The position numbers were made by a program, and so were the translations under genes. This document shows positions 27,729 to 37,250 of a stretch of DNA of 64,000 nucleotides, piece by piece (positions within the stretch are counted from its first letter, which is position 1; each line of letters opens with the position of its first letter). A model generated the notes under the pieces. That model did no database searches. It saw nothing but the letters and a program-made list of their open reading frames with translations, and had not been told where the DNA came from. Origin of the DNA: Chitinophagaceae bacterium (lineage in GTDB: Bacteria > Bacteroidota > Bacteroidia > Chitinophagales > Chitinophagaceae); the NCBI GenBank assembly GCA_947380905.1, contig CANCSS010000005.1, positions 1 to 64,000 on the forward strand, given 5' to 3'.

Positions 27729-28310
27729 TTAATTGCTAGAAGGTTTTGCGGACTCATCTGATTTTTTTACCAATTGTTCTTCAATGTCAAAAATATCTAC
27801 AAGTGCATATTTTTTTACCACATTAATTGACATTTCATCTAAAATATCAATCACGTTTTTGTAAGTACAAGTGGAACTTGGTTTAATCACGATAACTAAA
27901 TCCTTTTCAGGATCGGTTGGGTCTTGTGCAATACTTCTTACATACTCCTTCTTTTTCAAAATAACATCACGAATAGAGTTTTCTCCATTGTATGAAGCAG
28001 ATAAAAAATTAGAAGCGTCTGTTTTTAATTGTCCTTCATAATAATATATATGATTGTCTGCACCCATTATGATGGTTAAAGCACCTGACTCTTTTGCTTT
28101 GTTTTGTTCTTCAGGCTTCACTTTATCATCAGGCAAAATCAACTTCATTGCTGTAGGTTGACTCATCGTGGTAGTGAAGATGAAAAAGGTGATCAAAAGA
28201 AAACCCAAATCCACCATCGGTGTCAAATCGACACGCGTGGATAATTTTTTTCCTTTTTTGACCCCTGGTCCTTTCTTATGGCCACCACCCGAGGTATCTA
28301 ATTCTGCCAT
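27729..28310 (-). CDS. exbD: ExbD/TolR-family biopolymer transport protein (second)
   Basis: Part of the inner-membrane proton motor that drives TonB. 193 residues: short basic cytoplasmic N-terminus, one membrane helix about 32-50 with the proton-carrying D34 in VDLTPMVDLGFLL, then a periplasmic domain ending near SSTCTYKNVIDILDEM. It is one of two different ExbD proteins in this operon, as is usual in Bacteroidota. It follows the other exbD by 28 bases and precedes tonB by 12. Confidence 0.9.
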   Translation of the reverse strand: MAELDTSGGGHKKGPGVKKGKKLSTRVDLTPMVDLGFLLITFFIFTTTMSQPTAMKLILPDDKVKPEEQNKAKESGALTIIMGADNHIYYYEGQLKTDASNFLSASYNGENSIRDVILKKKEYVRSIAQDPTDPEKDLVIVIKPSSTCTYKNVIDILDEMSINVVKKYALVDIFDIEEQLVKKSDESAKPSSN

Positions 28311-28338
28311 AGTAAATAGCTTTTAATTAGTTTATAAT

Positions 28339-28986
28339 TTAGTTGTCCTGTTTCTCTCCACTCATTGATTTCTTATACAACTCTGAACCTACTGGTGCAT
28401 TTTCAGGATTGGTAATCATTTGAAATCTTTGAATATTATTTTTCTTAAATGCAGAAAGTACGCTTTTGAAAGCTGGATACTTAGCTAAATTGTCTCCTTT
28501 TAAAACAAGGTCCAATTTTGTGCCAGCATAAGCTTCATTCACCACTTGCATCCAAGTTATTAATTCATTGTTGGTACTATCCTTACATGGAATACCAGGA
28601 AGCAAGTTCCCTTTTCTGTTTTCTTCAGTGATGGCTAAAAAAGATTTGAGTCCTGAGAAAGGAGCTCCGATGAAATTGGCACTTTTAAATGCAGGAACAT
28701 CAATTCCTAAATTTCTAGTGGCATTCAAAGAATTCGCAATCGCTTCTCTTTTTTGCTTGTCATCAATGGTAAGAAATACTTTGCCGTCTTTATCTATTGT
28801 TATTAGAACAAAATCCTTGCTTGGAGCAATTTTAGAAGATACAGAACTTGGTGTTGTAACCGCTATTGCTTCTGAAGGTTTGAACTTAGTAGTTAAGATA
28901 AAGAATGACAATAAAAGGAAAGCCACATCACACATGGCAGTCATGTCGATGGTGGTACTCTTACGAGGTAATTTGGCTCTACCCAT
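28339..28986 (-). CDS. exbD: ExbD/TolR-family biopolymer transport protein (first)
   Basis: Partner of ExbB in the TonB proton motor. 215 residues: membrane helix about 17-36 containing the proton-carrying D20 (IDMTAMCDVAFLLLSFF), then a periplasmic domain about 40-215 longer than that of the second ExbD. The two ExbD proteins share little sequence beyond the helix and may form a heteromeric pair with ExbB. It lies 62 bases after exbB. Confidence 0.9.
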   Translation of the reverse strand: MGRAKLPRKSTTIDMTAMCDVAFLLLSFFILTTKFKPSEAIAVTTPSSVSSKIAPSKDFVLITIDKDGKVFLTIDDKQKREAIANSLNATRNLGIDVPAFKSANFIGAPFSGLKSFLAITEENRKGNLLPGIPCKDSTNNELITWMQVVNEAYAGTKLDLVLKGDNLAKYPAFKSVLSAFKKNNIQRFQMITNPENAPVGSELYKKSMSGEKQDN

Positions 28987-29048
28987 TTTTGTATTCTTTT
29001 AATTATTATATAAGGTTGCCCTTATTAAAATATTTTTTGCTCTAACTA

Positions 29049-29909
29049 CTATTTGTAGTTAGCTGCGAAACTTTGAGTTAATGTAAATCCAGACTCATCA
29101 ATACCATAAGTGATACCATCGATTCTTGTAGTGAATACGTTGTACATTATGATTGCGATAGCTGAAGTACCGATACCCAAAGCAGTATTATACAAGGCCT
29201 CAGAGATACCTTGAGATAATTCACGAGCAGCTTCACCACCACCTTCTTCACCTAATTTAGAGAAAGAACGAATCATACCTAATACCGTACCAAACAATCC
29301 TAATAAGGTTGCTACTGACGCGATAGTTGATAAGAAAACTAAATTCTTTTCTAACATTGGTAATTCCAAAGCAGTTGCTTCTTCGATTTCTTTTTGAATA
29401 TTCAATACTTTTTGGTCTGTATCTAATTCTGTATTGGTAATCATTTCTTTGTACTTAGTCAATCCAGATTTCATAACATTTCCAACTGAACCCTTTTGTT
29501 TGTCACACTCAGCAATTGCTTTGTCGACTTCTTTATTGGCTAATTGAAATTGTACTTTACGAATGAATTCAGCAATGTTTCCGTTACCTGCAGCTTTCTT
29601 AATAGTCATTAATCTTTCAATAACAAAAGTTAACACGATTAATAAACTACCAATTAAAACTGGAACAACGATACCGCCTTCGTACATTTTTGTGAAAGTA
29701 CCTTTTGGTCCTTTATGACTAGGCCAAAATCCACCATTAGGATCTGGATTGGTAAAATTACTTCCGTTTCCTAACACAAAACGCCAGATGACGTAACCTG
29801 CTAAAATACATAAGATAGGTGCTAAAGTCGCAACAAGATTTCCGCTCTGTTGAGGCTGTGCTGCTTTCTTTGAAGCAGAAGCTGTTGCAGTTGATTTAAT
29901 CTCAGCCAT
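29049..29909 (-). CDS. exbB: MotA/TolQ/ExbB proton channel protein
   Basis: Inner-membrane channel subunit that powers TonB. 286 residues. An extra N-terminal membrane segment at about 26-45 precedes the usual three (about 78-98, 188-212 and 235-258). The conserved TolQ/ExbB core is LSTIASVATLLGLFGTVLGMI, with a large cytoplasmic domain between the first and second core helices. First gene of the four-gene operon. The leader holds an 8-bp palindrome (29973-29991); a CAAAATA at 30016-30022 is a weak -7 candidate. Confidence 0.92.
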   Translation of the reverse strand: MAEIKSTATASASKKAAQPQQSGNLVATLAPILCILAGYVIWRFVLGNGSNFTNPDPNGGFWPSHKGPKGTFTKMYEGGIVVPVLIGSLLIVLTFVIERLMTIKKAAGNGNIAEFIRKVQFQLANKEVDKAIAECDKQKGSVGNVMKSGLTKYKEMITNTELDTDQKVLNIQKEIEEATALELPMLEKNLVFLSTIASVATLLGLFGTVLGMIRSFSKLGEEGGGEAARELSQGISEALYNTALGIGTSAIAIIMYNVFTTRIDGITYGIDESGFTLTQSFAANYK

Positions 29910-30025
29910 GATTCAATTGATTTTTGGTTTTAAATAAAAATTTTTTAAGAAATTGTCCTCTTCGCAATTGGTAAGATTTTTTTAAAATCTTTACGCACTA
30001 GTTTCTAAGGGGTTACAAAATAAGT

Positions 30026-30061
30026 AATTTATTGGTTGAAACAAATTTCAGCCAATAAATT
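30026..30061 (-). terminator. Hairpin ending the ABC permease transcript
   Basis: Arms of 16 bases (30026-30041 and 30046-30061) pair perfectly except for one possible G-U pair, with a 4-base loop. Downstream on the minus strand is ACTTATTTTG, only a weak U-tract. The stem overlaps the stop codon of the 68-codon frame upstream. Confidence 0.55.
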
Positions 30062-30267
30062 TATTTTAAATTAATATTAAAACTAACCGGTGTTCTTGCA
30101 CTGAAAAAAGGGGGGCTGCCTATATTAAAAAAATCAATCATCTTTCCTTGAAAAAAGGGCGACAGGCAAAAGCCGATTTTGGCTTCATTATCAAGATAAT
30201 AGGCCCATAATAGGCCAAAAGAGGTGGTAAAAAGGGGTATTGACCAGCGGTTTCTGGGCAATCGGCT
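30061..30267 (-). pseudogene. Possible 3' remnant of an outer-membrane protein gene
   Basis: A minus-strand frame of 68 codons without a stop begins straight after, and in frame with, the permease stop codon and ends TAA at 30061, inside a terminator stem. The translation reads like real protein (GLLWAYYLDNEAKIGF, then ARTPVSFNINLK), with aromatic alternation and a strand-like end as in beta-barrel outer-membrane proteins. It has no good start: only TTG at 30261. It could be the tail of a gene lost by deletion, a short real gene, or chance. Confidence 0.3.
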
Positions 30268-31554
30268 TTATTCGTATCTAAGGGCGTCTATGGGATTCAA
30301 AGCGGAAGCTTTCATGGCTGGGTAGATTCCGGCGGCCAAACCCACCACAGAACAAATCACAATTCCAATAAATACCCATAGCCAGGGCACGACAAATCCA
30401 GTATGCAATACCAAACTAAATATATTGCCCACTAGAACCCCTAAAATAATACCAAATACTGCCCCCAAAATGCTAATTAAAACGCTCTCAAACAAAAACT
30501 GACGGCGCACATCTTTCCTTTTCCCGCCGATGGCTTTAATCAATCCCACTTCCCTAGTTCTTTCACTCACTGCTACCAACATGATATTCATTAATCCAAT
30601 GGCAGCGCCAATTAATGTAATCATACCAATAGCACCAGCAGCACCACTAATACCAGCCAGTAAACCAATAAATATATCTGCAAATTTATCGCTCTTATCT
30701 ACTACAAAATTATCTGTTTCAGCAGGAATCAACCTTCTTGCTTTTCTCATTTGTTCCGTGGCCTCGTCAATGGCTGGATTAAGTTCAGTTACATTATTGA
30801 CCATCACTCCTAATTGATAGGAAGGATTGCTATTGGTATATTGACGGACATTTTTTAAAGAAGAAAAAACAATATCATCCTGACGCATCATGGCACTGGA
30901 TCCTTTTGATTTTAATAAACCAATGACCCGGTAAGGTTTGCCTTGCAATAAAATAATTTTATCAATGCATCTTTCTGGTTTATTTAAAAATAGTTTTGCT
31001 GCTACGCTTGATCCAATAACACAAACATTGCGTCCACTTTGAATATCTACATTATTTAAGTTGCGTCCCAATTCCAATTGATAGCCATTGACTGCAAAAT
31101 AATTTTCATCTCCACCCCATAAGGTAATTTGCGGATTGGTTTTTTTATCTTTGTAATGAAGCTCATTGTTGCCTCCTGCTCGCCTATATACACTTACTTG
31201 CGCCCTATTAAAACCATAATGATCTTTAAAATAAGTCGACTCCTCCATTCTGATTGGCTTGTCTAAATTTGATTTTTTTTCTTTGACCCCTCTCTTAGAT
31301 TTCTGAAATTCTTGACCATTGCCATCTCCCCCCATTCTTATTCTTGCATTCATTTCTTTGTAACGAATGGAAAAGGCATTGGCCCCCATAAAAGAAAAGT
31401 TTTCTTTTAAACTTTGATTCATCGCAGAAATAGCTGTAATAATACCAATCAATGCCATGATACCAAATGCGATAATGGCAACAGTAATACCTGTTCTTAA
31501 TTTATTGCCCTTAACGGTGCGCCATGCCAACACAAAAGAATCCTGAATGGTCAT
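30268..31554 (-). CDS. MacB/FtsX-type ABC transporter permease
   Basis: 428 residues. An N-terminal membrane helix (about 22-45) is followed by a periplasmic MacB-core domain (about 50-290) with a basic, Gly-rich insert near 68-100. Three more helices lie at about 303-328, 354-380 and 390-412. SERTREVGLIKAIGGKR (330-346) is the coupling helix that contacts the ATPase, and the end NPIDALRYE is the family hallmark. Such permeases drive mechanotransmission, efflux or lipoprotein export. The ATPase partner is not next to it. It has its own -7 element 20 bases upstream, so it is separate from nuo. Confidence 0.9.
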   Translation of the reverse strand: MTIQDSFVLAWRTVKGNKLRTGITVAIIAFGIMALIGIITAISAMNQSLKENFSFMGANAFSIRYKEMNARIRMGGDGNGQEFQKSKRGVKEKKSNLDKPIRMEESTYFKDHYGFNRAQVSVYRRAGGNNELHYKDKKTNPQITLWGGDENYFAVNGYQLELGRNLNNVDIQSGRNVCVIGSSVAAKLFLNKPERCIDKIILLQGKPYRVIGLLKSKGSSAMMRQDDIVFSSLKNVRQYTNSNPSYQLGVMVNNVTELNPAIDEATEQMRKARRLIPAETDNFVVDKSDKFADIFIGLLAGISGAAGAIGMITLIGAAIGLMNIMLVAVSERTREVGLIKAIGGKRKDVRRQFLFESVLISILGAVFGIILGVLVGNIFSLVLHTGFVVPWLWVFIGIVICSVVGLAAGIYPAMKASALNPIDALRYE

Positions 31555-31574
31555 TGTACTAGGTTTATAAAAAG

Positions 31575-31582
31575 CAAAGGTA
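31575..31582 (-). promoter_or_regulatory. -7 promoter element of the ABC permease gene
   Basis: TACCTTTG on the minus strand, an exact TAnnTTTG match 20 bases before the permease ATG and downstream of the nuoN stop. Confidence 0.6.
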
Positions 31583-31632
31583 AGATAGATTCAACAATGC
31601 CAAGTCTTTGCCCCTTGGTATATGAAGAACGG

Positions 31633-33018
31633 CTAAAAGTAGAGATAATTGAGCAGTAAATTAGGGAAAACTCCAAGGACGAGCAGCAAGATTGCCAAAG
31701 CCAATAGTTTATAAGCGTAATTTTTTGGCAGCGCTCCTAATGCCGATTCCCCAGTTGCAAAATACATGGCTTGTACTATTTTAAAATAATAATAAATACT
31801 AATGGCTGCAAATACAACCGCCACCATCACCAACCAAAGGCCGGCACCTGCTTTTACTAATGCACTGAGCATGTAATACTTCGCAAAAAAGCCCCCGGTT
31901 AAAGGGATACCTGCTAAAGAAAATAGAAATACAGTAGTTACAAATGCAAGTAAAGGATGCGCCTTACTCAATCCATTAAAAGATTCAAAACTATTTTCTT
32001 TCATTTTTATGAGTACTGCAAAAATGCCAATAGTGGCAATGGAGTATACCACCGCATACAATAAAATTGCCTCGTTCGTTATATCTGTTTTGCCATACAA
32101 AGCAAACAACATAAATCCTGCTTGCGCAATGCTTGAATACGCCAACATACGTTTTACACTTCTTTGAAATACGGCAATGATATTTCCCACCAATAAAGTA
32201 GCAAGAATTACAAAAGTTAATAGGATGGTCCAAGAATAAGCCAAAGCTTTGTATTGACTGCCAAACACATTAATGAATGCTACAAATGCAGCTGCTTTTG
32301 CAATGGTAGCCATAAAAGAAGTAAATACCGTTGGTGCCCCGTCATATACATCGGGTGTCCAAAAATGAAAAGGCGCTGCTGATACTTTAAAATTCATAGC
32401 GGCAAATAACAATATTAAACCAGCCGAAAGCATTACCTGTTCTTGAGCCATTCCAGTCACTTTATTTACAACAGGATCTGCCATCAGAAAAGTTCCAGTG
32501 GCCCCATAAATAAAAGTGATACCTAATAATAAAATGCCGGTGGAAAAAGAACCCATTAAAAAATATTTTAAAGCAGCTTCATTGCTAAACATATTTTTTT
32601 TATCGGCACCTGTCAAAATATATAAAGGAATAGATAGAATTTCTATGCCTATAAACAACATTAATAAATTATCAAAAGAGGTCAATACACTGACGCCGCA
32701 TAAAATGAAAAAGAACAAACTATAAAAATCAGCAGGCGTGTTGCTTAATTTTGAAATTTCTTCCCCATTGATCCATACATAAATGAAAGTAAGGGCAAAT
32801 AGCAAGGTGTTGGTATACAATCCAAATTGATTGAACTTTAACATGCCCTTGGTATCGTAGTTAATGACGAGCCAGCCATTCAATTGTGCTACATTTGCAA
32901 CGATTAAAATAAGCAACCCTATTAAGGCTATATTTTTTTGCACTTGATTACTTTTTATGCCCCAAGAACAAAACATCATAATCACGCCCAATAAAGTAGA
33001 AACTATAATTGCATTCAT
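31633..33018 (-). CDS. nuoN: NADH-quinone oxidoreductase subunit N
   Basis: Antiporter-like proton-pumping membrane subunit of complex I. 461 residues with about 14 helices. IEILSIPLYILTG (about 127-139) carries the conserved TM5 glutamate region, and APFHFWTPDVYDGAPT is the antiporter-family signature. Last gene of the 14-gene operon, 15 bases after nuoM. Confidence 0.94.
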   Translation of the reverse strand: MNAIIVSTLLGVIMMFCSWGIKSNQVQKNIALIGLLILIVANVAQLNGWLVINYDTKGMLKFNQFGLYTNTLLFALTFIYVWINGEEISKLSNTPADFYSLFFFILCGVSVLTSFDNLLMLFIGIEILSIPLYILTGADKKNMFSNEAALKYFLMGSFSTGILLLGITFIYGATGTFLMADPVVNKVTGMAQEQVMLSAGLILLFAAMNFKVSAAPFHFWTPDVYDGAPTVFTSFMATIAKAAAFVAFINVFGSQYKALAYSWTILLTFVILATLLVGNIIAVFQRSVKRMLAYSSIAQAGFMLFALYGKTDITNEAILLYAVVYSIATIGIFAVLIKMKENSFESFNGLSKAHPLLAFVTTVFLFSLAGIPLTGGFFAKYYMLSALVKAGAGLWLVMVAVVFAAISIYYYFKIVQAMYFATGESALGALPKNYAYKLLALAILLLVLGVFPNLLLNYLYF

Positions 33019-33033
33019 TGCTAATTCATTTAA

Positions 33034-34455
33034 TTATTTGACAAACAATTGTTGTAAAGTATCGGCCGTTAAAGTAAATAAGGGTTGAGGGTATACCCCA
33101 GTTGCAAAAACAAGGATCAACAATACAATCAAAACTGCTTGTGCTCCTTTATAGGGAGCTTGCATGGTATTTATTTTTTCGCTTACTTCTCCATACGCCA
33201 CTTTTTGAACCATGTTTAAAGTATAAATAGCCGCCAATACCACACTCACGCCTGCGAATGCAGCCATCCAAGGATTTAATAAAAACAATCCATTGAACAT
33301 TAAAAATTCACCCACAAAAGCGTTGGTTAAAGGCATGGCTATATTCGCTAAGGCAAAGCCTACTAATAAAATAGCTAGTGTAGGTTGCTTTTTGGCCAAT
33401 CCACCCATTTGCTGCAGAGATCTAGTTCCCGTTTGTTGTTCAATGATGTCTGCCACTATCCATAAACCCAATACATTCAAGCCATGTGAAAACAATTGTA
33501 TCAATGCCCCTTGTATGGCAATTTGGGTATGCGTAAAGATAGCTGCATTCATTAAGCCTATATGCGCAATAGATGAATACGCAATAAATCTTTTCATATC
33601 ATCTTGACGAATGGCTATAAAAGAGGCATATAAAATACCAATGACAGATAAGACTACCATAAAATGAGTGTGTACCATAAATGCTACAGGAAACAGCGGC
33701 AACAACCATCTAAGAATACCATACAAACCCATTTTAACCATCACCGCGCTCATGACCATCGTGACAGCTGTGGGTGATTGTTCGTAGGTATCAGGCTGCC
33801 AAGTATGAAAAGGAAAGAGGGGCATTTTGATGGCAAAAGCAATAAAAAATAATACAAAACCAGTTGCTTGTTGACCATTGGTTAAGTTCGCATGCAAAAA
33901 AGACTGCATCGAAAAGCTATGGTCTGCCGTATGTGCATTTAAAAATAAAATGCCAACGAGCATCAATAAAGATCCTAAGAAAGTGTAGATGAAAAATTTA
34001 AAAGTAATAGCAATTCTTTTTTCTCCACCCCATATAGAACATAAAAAATAAACAGGTATCAAAGCCAATTCCCAGAAGAAATAAAATAGCAAGGCATCTC
34101 CTGCCATGAAAACCCCCATCAGGCCAGCCTGGGTAAATAACATTAGTGACAAGAAAATATTACTTTGTTTAAAGTTGTTTTTTGCTGTTGCAATAAATAT
34201 AGCTGGGAAACTAATGGCCGTTAACAGTATTAAAATTTTTGACAACCCATCGGCATGTAAAGTAAACCTACTGTTTAAATTGGGTAACCAGGACTTATCG
34301 AAATCAACCATATTAGTACAAAGCATTTGACATGCCAACACCAAAGTGATTCCACTAAAAATAATAGCAGTCCATTGCGCGTTCTTCTTGTCCTTTATCA
34401 ACAAAAGAAGCAAGGCAGCCAAAATGGGAACAAACAAAAAAGAAACTAAGATCAT
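33034..34455 (-). CDS. nuoM: NADH-quinone oxidoreductase subunit M
   Basis: Antiporter-like proton-pumping membrane subunit. 473 residues with about 14 helices. FFWELALIPVYFL carries the TM5 glutamate (about E139). PLFPFHTWQPDTYEQSPT and FSHGLNVLGLWIV are conserved M-subunit segments. It lies 10 bases after nuoL and 15 before nuoN. Confidence 0.95.
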   Translation of the reverse strand: MILVSFLFVPILAALLLLLIKDKKNAQWTAIIFSGITLVLACQMLCTNMVDFDKSWLPNLNSRFTLHADGLSKILILLTAISFPAIFIATAKNNFKQSNIFLSLMLFTQAGLMGVFMAGDALLFYFFWELALIPVYFLCSIWGGEKRIAITFKFFIYTFLGSLLMLVGILFLNAHTADHSFSMQSFLHANLTNGQQATGFVLFFIAFAIKMPLFPFHTWQPDTYEQSPTAVTMVMSAVMVKMGLYGILRWLLPLFPVAFMVHTHFMVVLSVIGILYASFIAIRQDDMKRFIAYSSIAHIGLMNAAIFTHTQIAIQGALIQLFSHGLNVLGLWIVADIIEQQTGTRSLQQMGGLAKKQPTLAILLVGFALANIAMPLTNAFVGEFLMFNGLFLLNPWMAAFAGVSVVLAAIYTLNMVQKVAYGEVSEKINTMQAPYKGAQAVLIVLLILVFATGVYPQPLFTLTADTLQQLFVK

Positions 34456-34465
34456 GGTTGCATTA

Positions 34466-36391
34466 TTAATTTTGAGTCAATTTATTAAAAAATATAAAAA
34501 TAGGCACATCATTGAACCACAATAAAAACAATACAATAATGCCTGTTACCATAAATAAAATATAATACCCCACTTGTCCGTTTTGAGTGAGTCTTACTTT
34601 TCTAGCACTGTATTGAATTAATTTACCTGCGCCATTGACCGCTCCATCTATGACATGTTTCTCTATGGTGTTTTTTAAAAACCCAGCAAAACGATTTAAT
34701 GGATATACAATCGCCTCATTGTACAATTCATCAATACGCCATTTATGGTAGAAAAAATTCCCAACCACCGTATTGGGTGCTTCGTCTGTTTTCTTTTTGT
34801 AAATAGCTATCGCCCAAAGTAAAGCCACCAATGCAATACCTACAGACACTGCGATTAAAGTCCACTCTAATGAATGAGACAAACCTAATTCAATGGGCTC
34901 GCCCACAATAGGAATGAGTTGATGGGACAACCAATGGTGCCCACCCATGATTTCTGGAATTCCAATAGCACCTGCCAGCGCACTTGCTATGGCCAATAAA
35001 ATCAAAGGCAAAGTCATGGCTAGTGGCGATTCGTGTAAATGATTTTCTTGATCGGCGGTACCTCTAAATTTTCCCAGGAAAGTAGTGGTATACAATCGGA
35101 ACATATAAAAAGCAGTCATGGCAGCACCAATCACACCAAGTACCCAATAAATTGGACTCTTCGCAAAAGCAGCAGCCAGAATTTCGTCTTTAGAAAAGAA
35201 ACCACTAAATGGAGGTACCCCTGCAATGGCAATACAACCAATTAAAAAAGTAATATGCGTGATGGGTAATTTTGATTTCAATCCACCCATTTTACGAATG
35301 TCTTGTTCATGGTGCATGGCATGTATCACCGACCCCGCCCCTAAGAATAACAAAGCTTTGAAAAAAGCATGGGTGATTACATGAAAAACGGCACCTGAAT
35401 AAGCACCCACTCCCAAACCTAAAAACATATAACCCAACTGACTTACGGTAGAATAAGCCAATACCTTTTTAATATCATTTTGTTTGATGGCAATGGTAGC
35501 GGCTAATAAAGCAGTGCTAATTCCAATAATGGCAATGACATGTTGGGTAAGTTCACTATGACTAAATAAAAGATTGCTTCGGGTAATCATATAAATACCT
35601 GCAGTGACCATGGTAGCTGCATGTATCAAAGCGGATACTGGAGTAGGGCCTGCCATGGCATCAGGCAACCAAGTAAACAAAGGTATTTGTGCACTTTTTC
35701 CCATCGCACCTACAAATAATAGTAAGGTAATGCCAGTGATATCGGCACTAGATAATTTTGCCAAACTATCCGCAGTTAACACTTCACTATAATTAACGGA
35801 ACCTAATTTTACGATGATCCAAAAAATGGCCAATAAAAATCCTAAATCACCAATGCGATTCATGATGAAGGCTTTTTTTGCAGCATAATTATAATTGCCA
35901 TTGGTAAACCAGTACCCTATTAATAAGTAAGAGCACAATCCTACACCCTCCCATCCAATAAACATAACTACATAATTATCTCCTAAGACCAATACCAACA
36001 TAGAAAATATAAACAAATTCAAATATGAAAAATAGCGTGCGTAATGGGGTGCTGCTTCTTCTTTCATATAAGCCGAAGAATACAAATGAATCAATGAACC
36101 CACTCCGGTAATTACCAATAAAAAAAGCGCAGACAAAGCGTCTACTTTAAAATCAAAAGGTATTTTTATGGAAGCTGCATTGATAAAATCGAAATAATGA
36201 ACGGTCACTGCACCATGGTCTTGCACATACATAAATGCAAAAATGCTGGCAATAAAGGATGCCACTATATATCCAGTGGCTTTGTAAGCAATTACTTTCT
36301 TACTCCAATAGTTACGACCCAGTCCATTGAATAAAAAACCAGCAAGTGGCCATAGAAGAATGAATGCAATTAATATTTTCATGATACCCAT
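34466..36391 (-). CDS. nuoL: NADH-quinone oxidoreductase subunit L
   Basis: Largest antiporter-like subunit, at the far end of the membrane arm. 641 residues: about 15 helices, the lateral amphipathic helix, and a final helix near the C-terminus. GWEGVGLCSYLLIGYW carries the TM5 glutamate, and IPLFTWLPDAMAGPTPVSALIHAATMV (about 234-260) is the family signature. The start may be the ATG at 36391 or the one three codons later. It starts 4 bases after the nuoK stop. Confidence 0.95.
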   Translation of the reverse strand: MGIMKILIAFILLWPLAGFLFNGLGRNYWSKKVIAYKATGYIVASFIASIFAFMYVQDHGAVTVHYFDFINAASIKIPFDFKVDALSALFLLVITGVGSLIHLYSSAYMKEEAAPHYARYFSYLNLFIFSMLVLVLGDNYVVMFIGWEGVGLCSYLLIGYWFTNGNYNYAAKKAFIMNRIGDLGFLLAIFWIIVKLGSVNYSEVLTADSLAKLSSADITGITLLLFVGAMGKSAQIPLFTWLPDAMAGPTPVSALIHAATMVTAGIYMITRSNLLFSHSELTQHVIAIIGISTALLAATIAIKQNDIKKVLAYSTVSQLGYMFLGLGVGAYSGAVFHVITHAFFKALLFLGAGSVIHAMHHEQDIRKMGGLKSKLPITHITFLIGCIAIAGVPPFSGFFSKDEILAAAFAKSPIYWVLGVIGAAMTAFYMFRLYTTTFLGKFRGTADQENHLHESPLAMTLPLILLAIASALAGAIGIPEIMGGHHWLSHQLIPIVGEPIELGLSHSLEWTLIAVSVGIALVALLWAIAIYKKKTDEAPNTVVGNFFYHKWRIDELYNEAIVYPLNRFAGFLKNTIEKHVIDGAVNGAGKLIQYSARKVRLTQNGQVGYYILFMVTGIIVLFLLWFNDVPIFIFFNKLTQN

Positions 36392-36395
36392 GGAG

Positions 36396-36731
36396 TTAAT
36401 TCTTTAATCTGTTTAAAAAATTGACGTCTATCGAATGTGTATTTCGATACATCATTACAATAATTGCCAACCCAATACTTACTTCGGCTGCAGCAACCAC
36501 CATAATAAAAAATACAAAAATTTGCGCATCTATACCCGCCATACTCACCGCGCCGTTTTGCATAGACATACCATTGTACATTTTAGAAAAAGCAACCAGC
36601 AATAAATTCACCGCATTCAACATTAGTTCAATACACATAAATACTATAATGGCATTGCGACGTGTCAACACCCCTACCACCCCAATACTAAAAAGGGTAA
36701 GACAGAAAAAGATATAATACTGTATAGACAT
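36396..36731 (-). CDS. nuoK: NADH-quinone oxidoreductase subunit K
   Basis: Small membrane subunit with three helices and two buried glutamates: CIELMLNAVNLLL and AEVSIGLAIIVMMYRN. 111 residues from the ATG at 36731, close to the family norm. A longer frame from TTG at 36758 would add nine polar residues and overlap nuoJ, so the ATG is preferred; it leaves 13 bases after nuoJ. Confidence 0.93.
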   Translation of the reverse strand: MSIQYYIFFCLTLFSIGVVGVLTRRNAIIVFMCIELMLNAVNLLLVAFSKMYNGMSMQNGAVSMAGIDAQIFVFFIMVVAAAEVSIGLAIIVMMYRNTHSIDVNFLNRLKN

Positions 36732-36744
36732 AAGATCGAATTTT

Positions 36745-37245
36745 TTATTTTTTCCCAATGAGCACCGCTCCCACCATGGCGCTTAAAAACAATACGCTAC
36801 TTATTTCAAACGGAACTACATAATCAGTAAACAAGGCTTTTCCTAATGGATTTATCAAGCCAATGGACCCTTCCTTCAACAACACCGTTTTCCCTACCAA
36901 TGGAATAGATTGTTTCACCAAAGAAATCAACAAGGTTAAAAAACTTCCTCCCGCAATCACTCCAATAAACTTTACAAACAATTGCTTTTGGGGTTCACTG
37001 TCTTTTTTTACATTCATGAGCATAATCACAAATAAAAATAATACCATGATGGCCCCGGCATACACAATGATATTTACAATGGCTAAAAATTGGGCATTCA
37101 ATAATATATAATGTCCCGATATAGCAAAAAACACAAGTATGAGCCATAAGACACTGTGTATGGGATTTTTACTAACCAGCACCATAATGGCACATACCAG
37201 TGCAAAAACAGATAAGGCGTAAAATATAATTTCTAATAGATTCAT
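36745..37245 (-). CDS. nuoJ: NADH-quinone oxidoreductase subunit J
   Basis: Membrane subunit with five helices; its helix 3, with NIIVYAGAIMVLFLFVIMLMN, contains the conserved Tyr and pi-bulge segment that couples quinone reduction to pumping. 166 residues, normal length. It starts 5 bases after nuoI. Confidence 0.93.
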   Translation of the reverse strand: MNLLEIIFYALSVFALVCAIMVLVSKNPIHSVLWLILVFFAISGHYILLNAQFLAIVNIIVYAGAIMVLFLFVIMLMNVKKDSEPQKQLFVKFIGVIAGGSFLTLLISLVKQSIPLVGKTVLLKEGSIGLINPLGKALFTDYVVPFEISSVLFLSAMVGAVLIGKK

Positions 37246-37250
37246 ATTGA

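Larger units (their letters stand above)
29910..30267. other. Intergenic region between exbB and the ABC permease gene
   Basis: 358 bases. Contents: an AAGATTTT-TTT-AAAATCTT palindrome (29973-29991) in the exbB leader; a 16-bp hairpin (30026-30061) that probably ends the permease transcript; and an uninterrupted minus-strand frame of 68 codons (30061-30267) directly after the permease stop, which may be a gene remnant. Confidence 0.6.
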
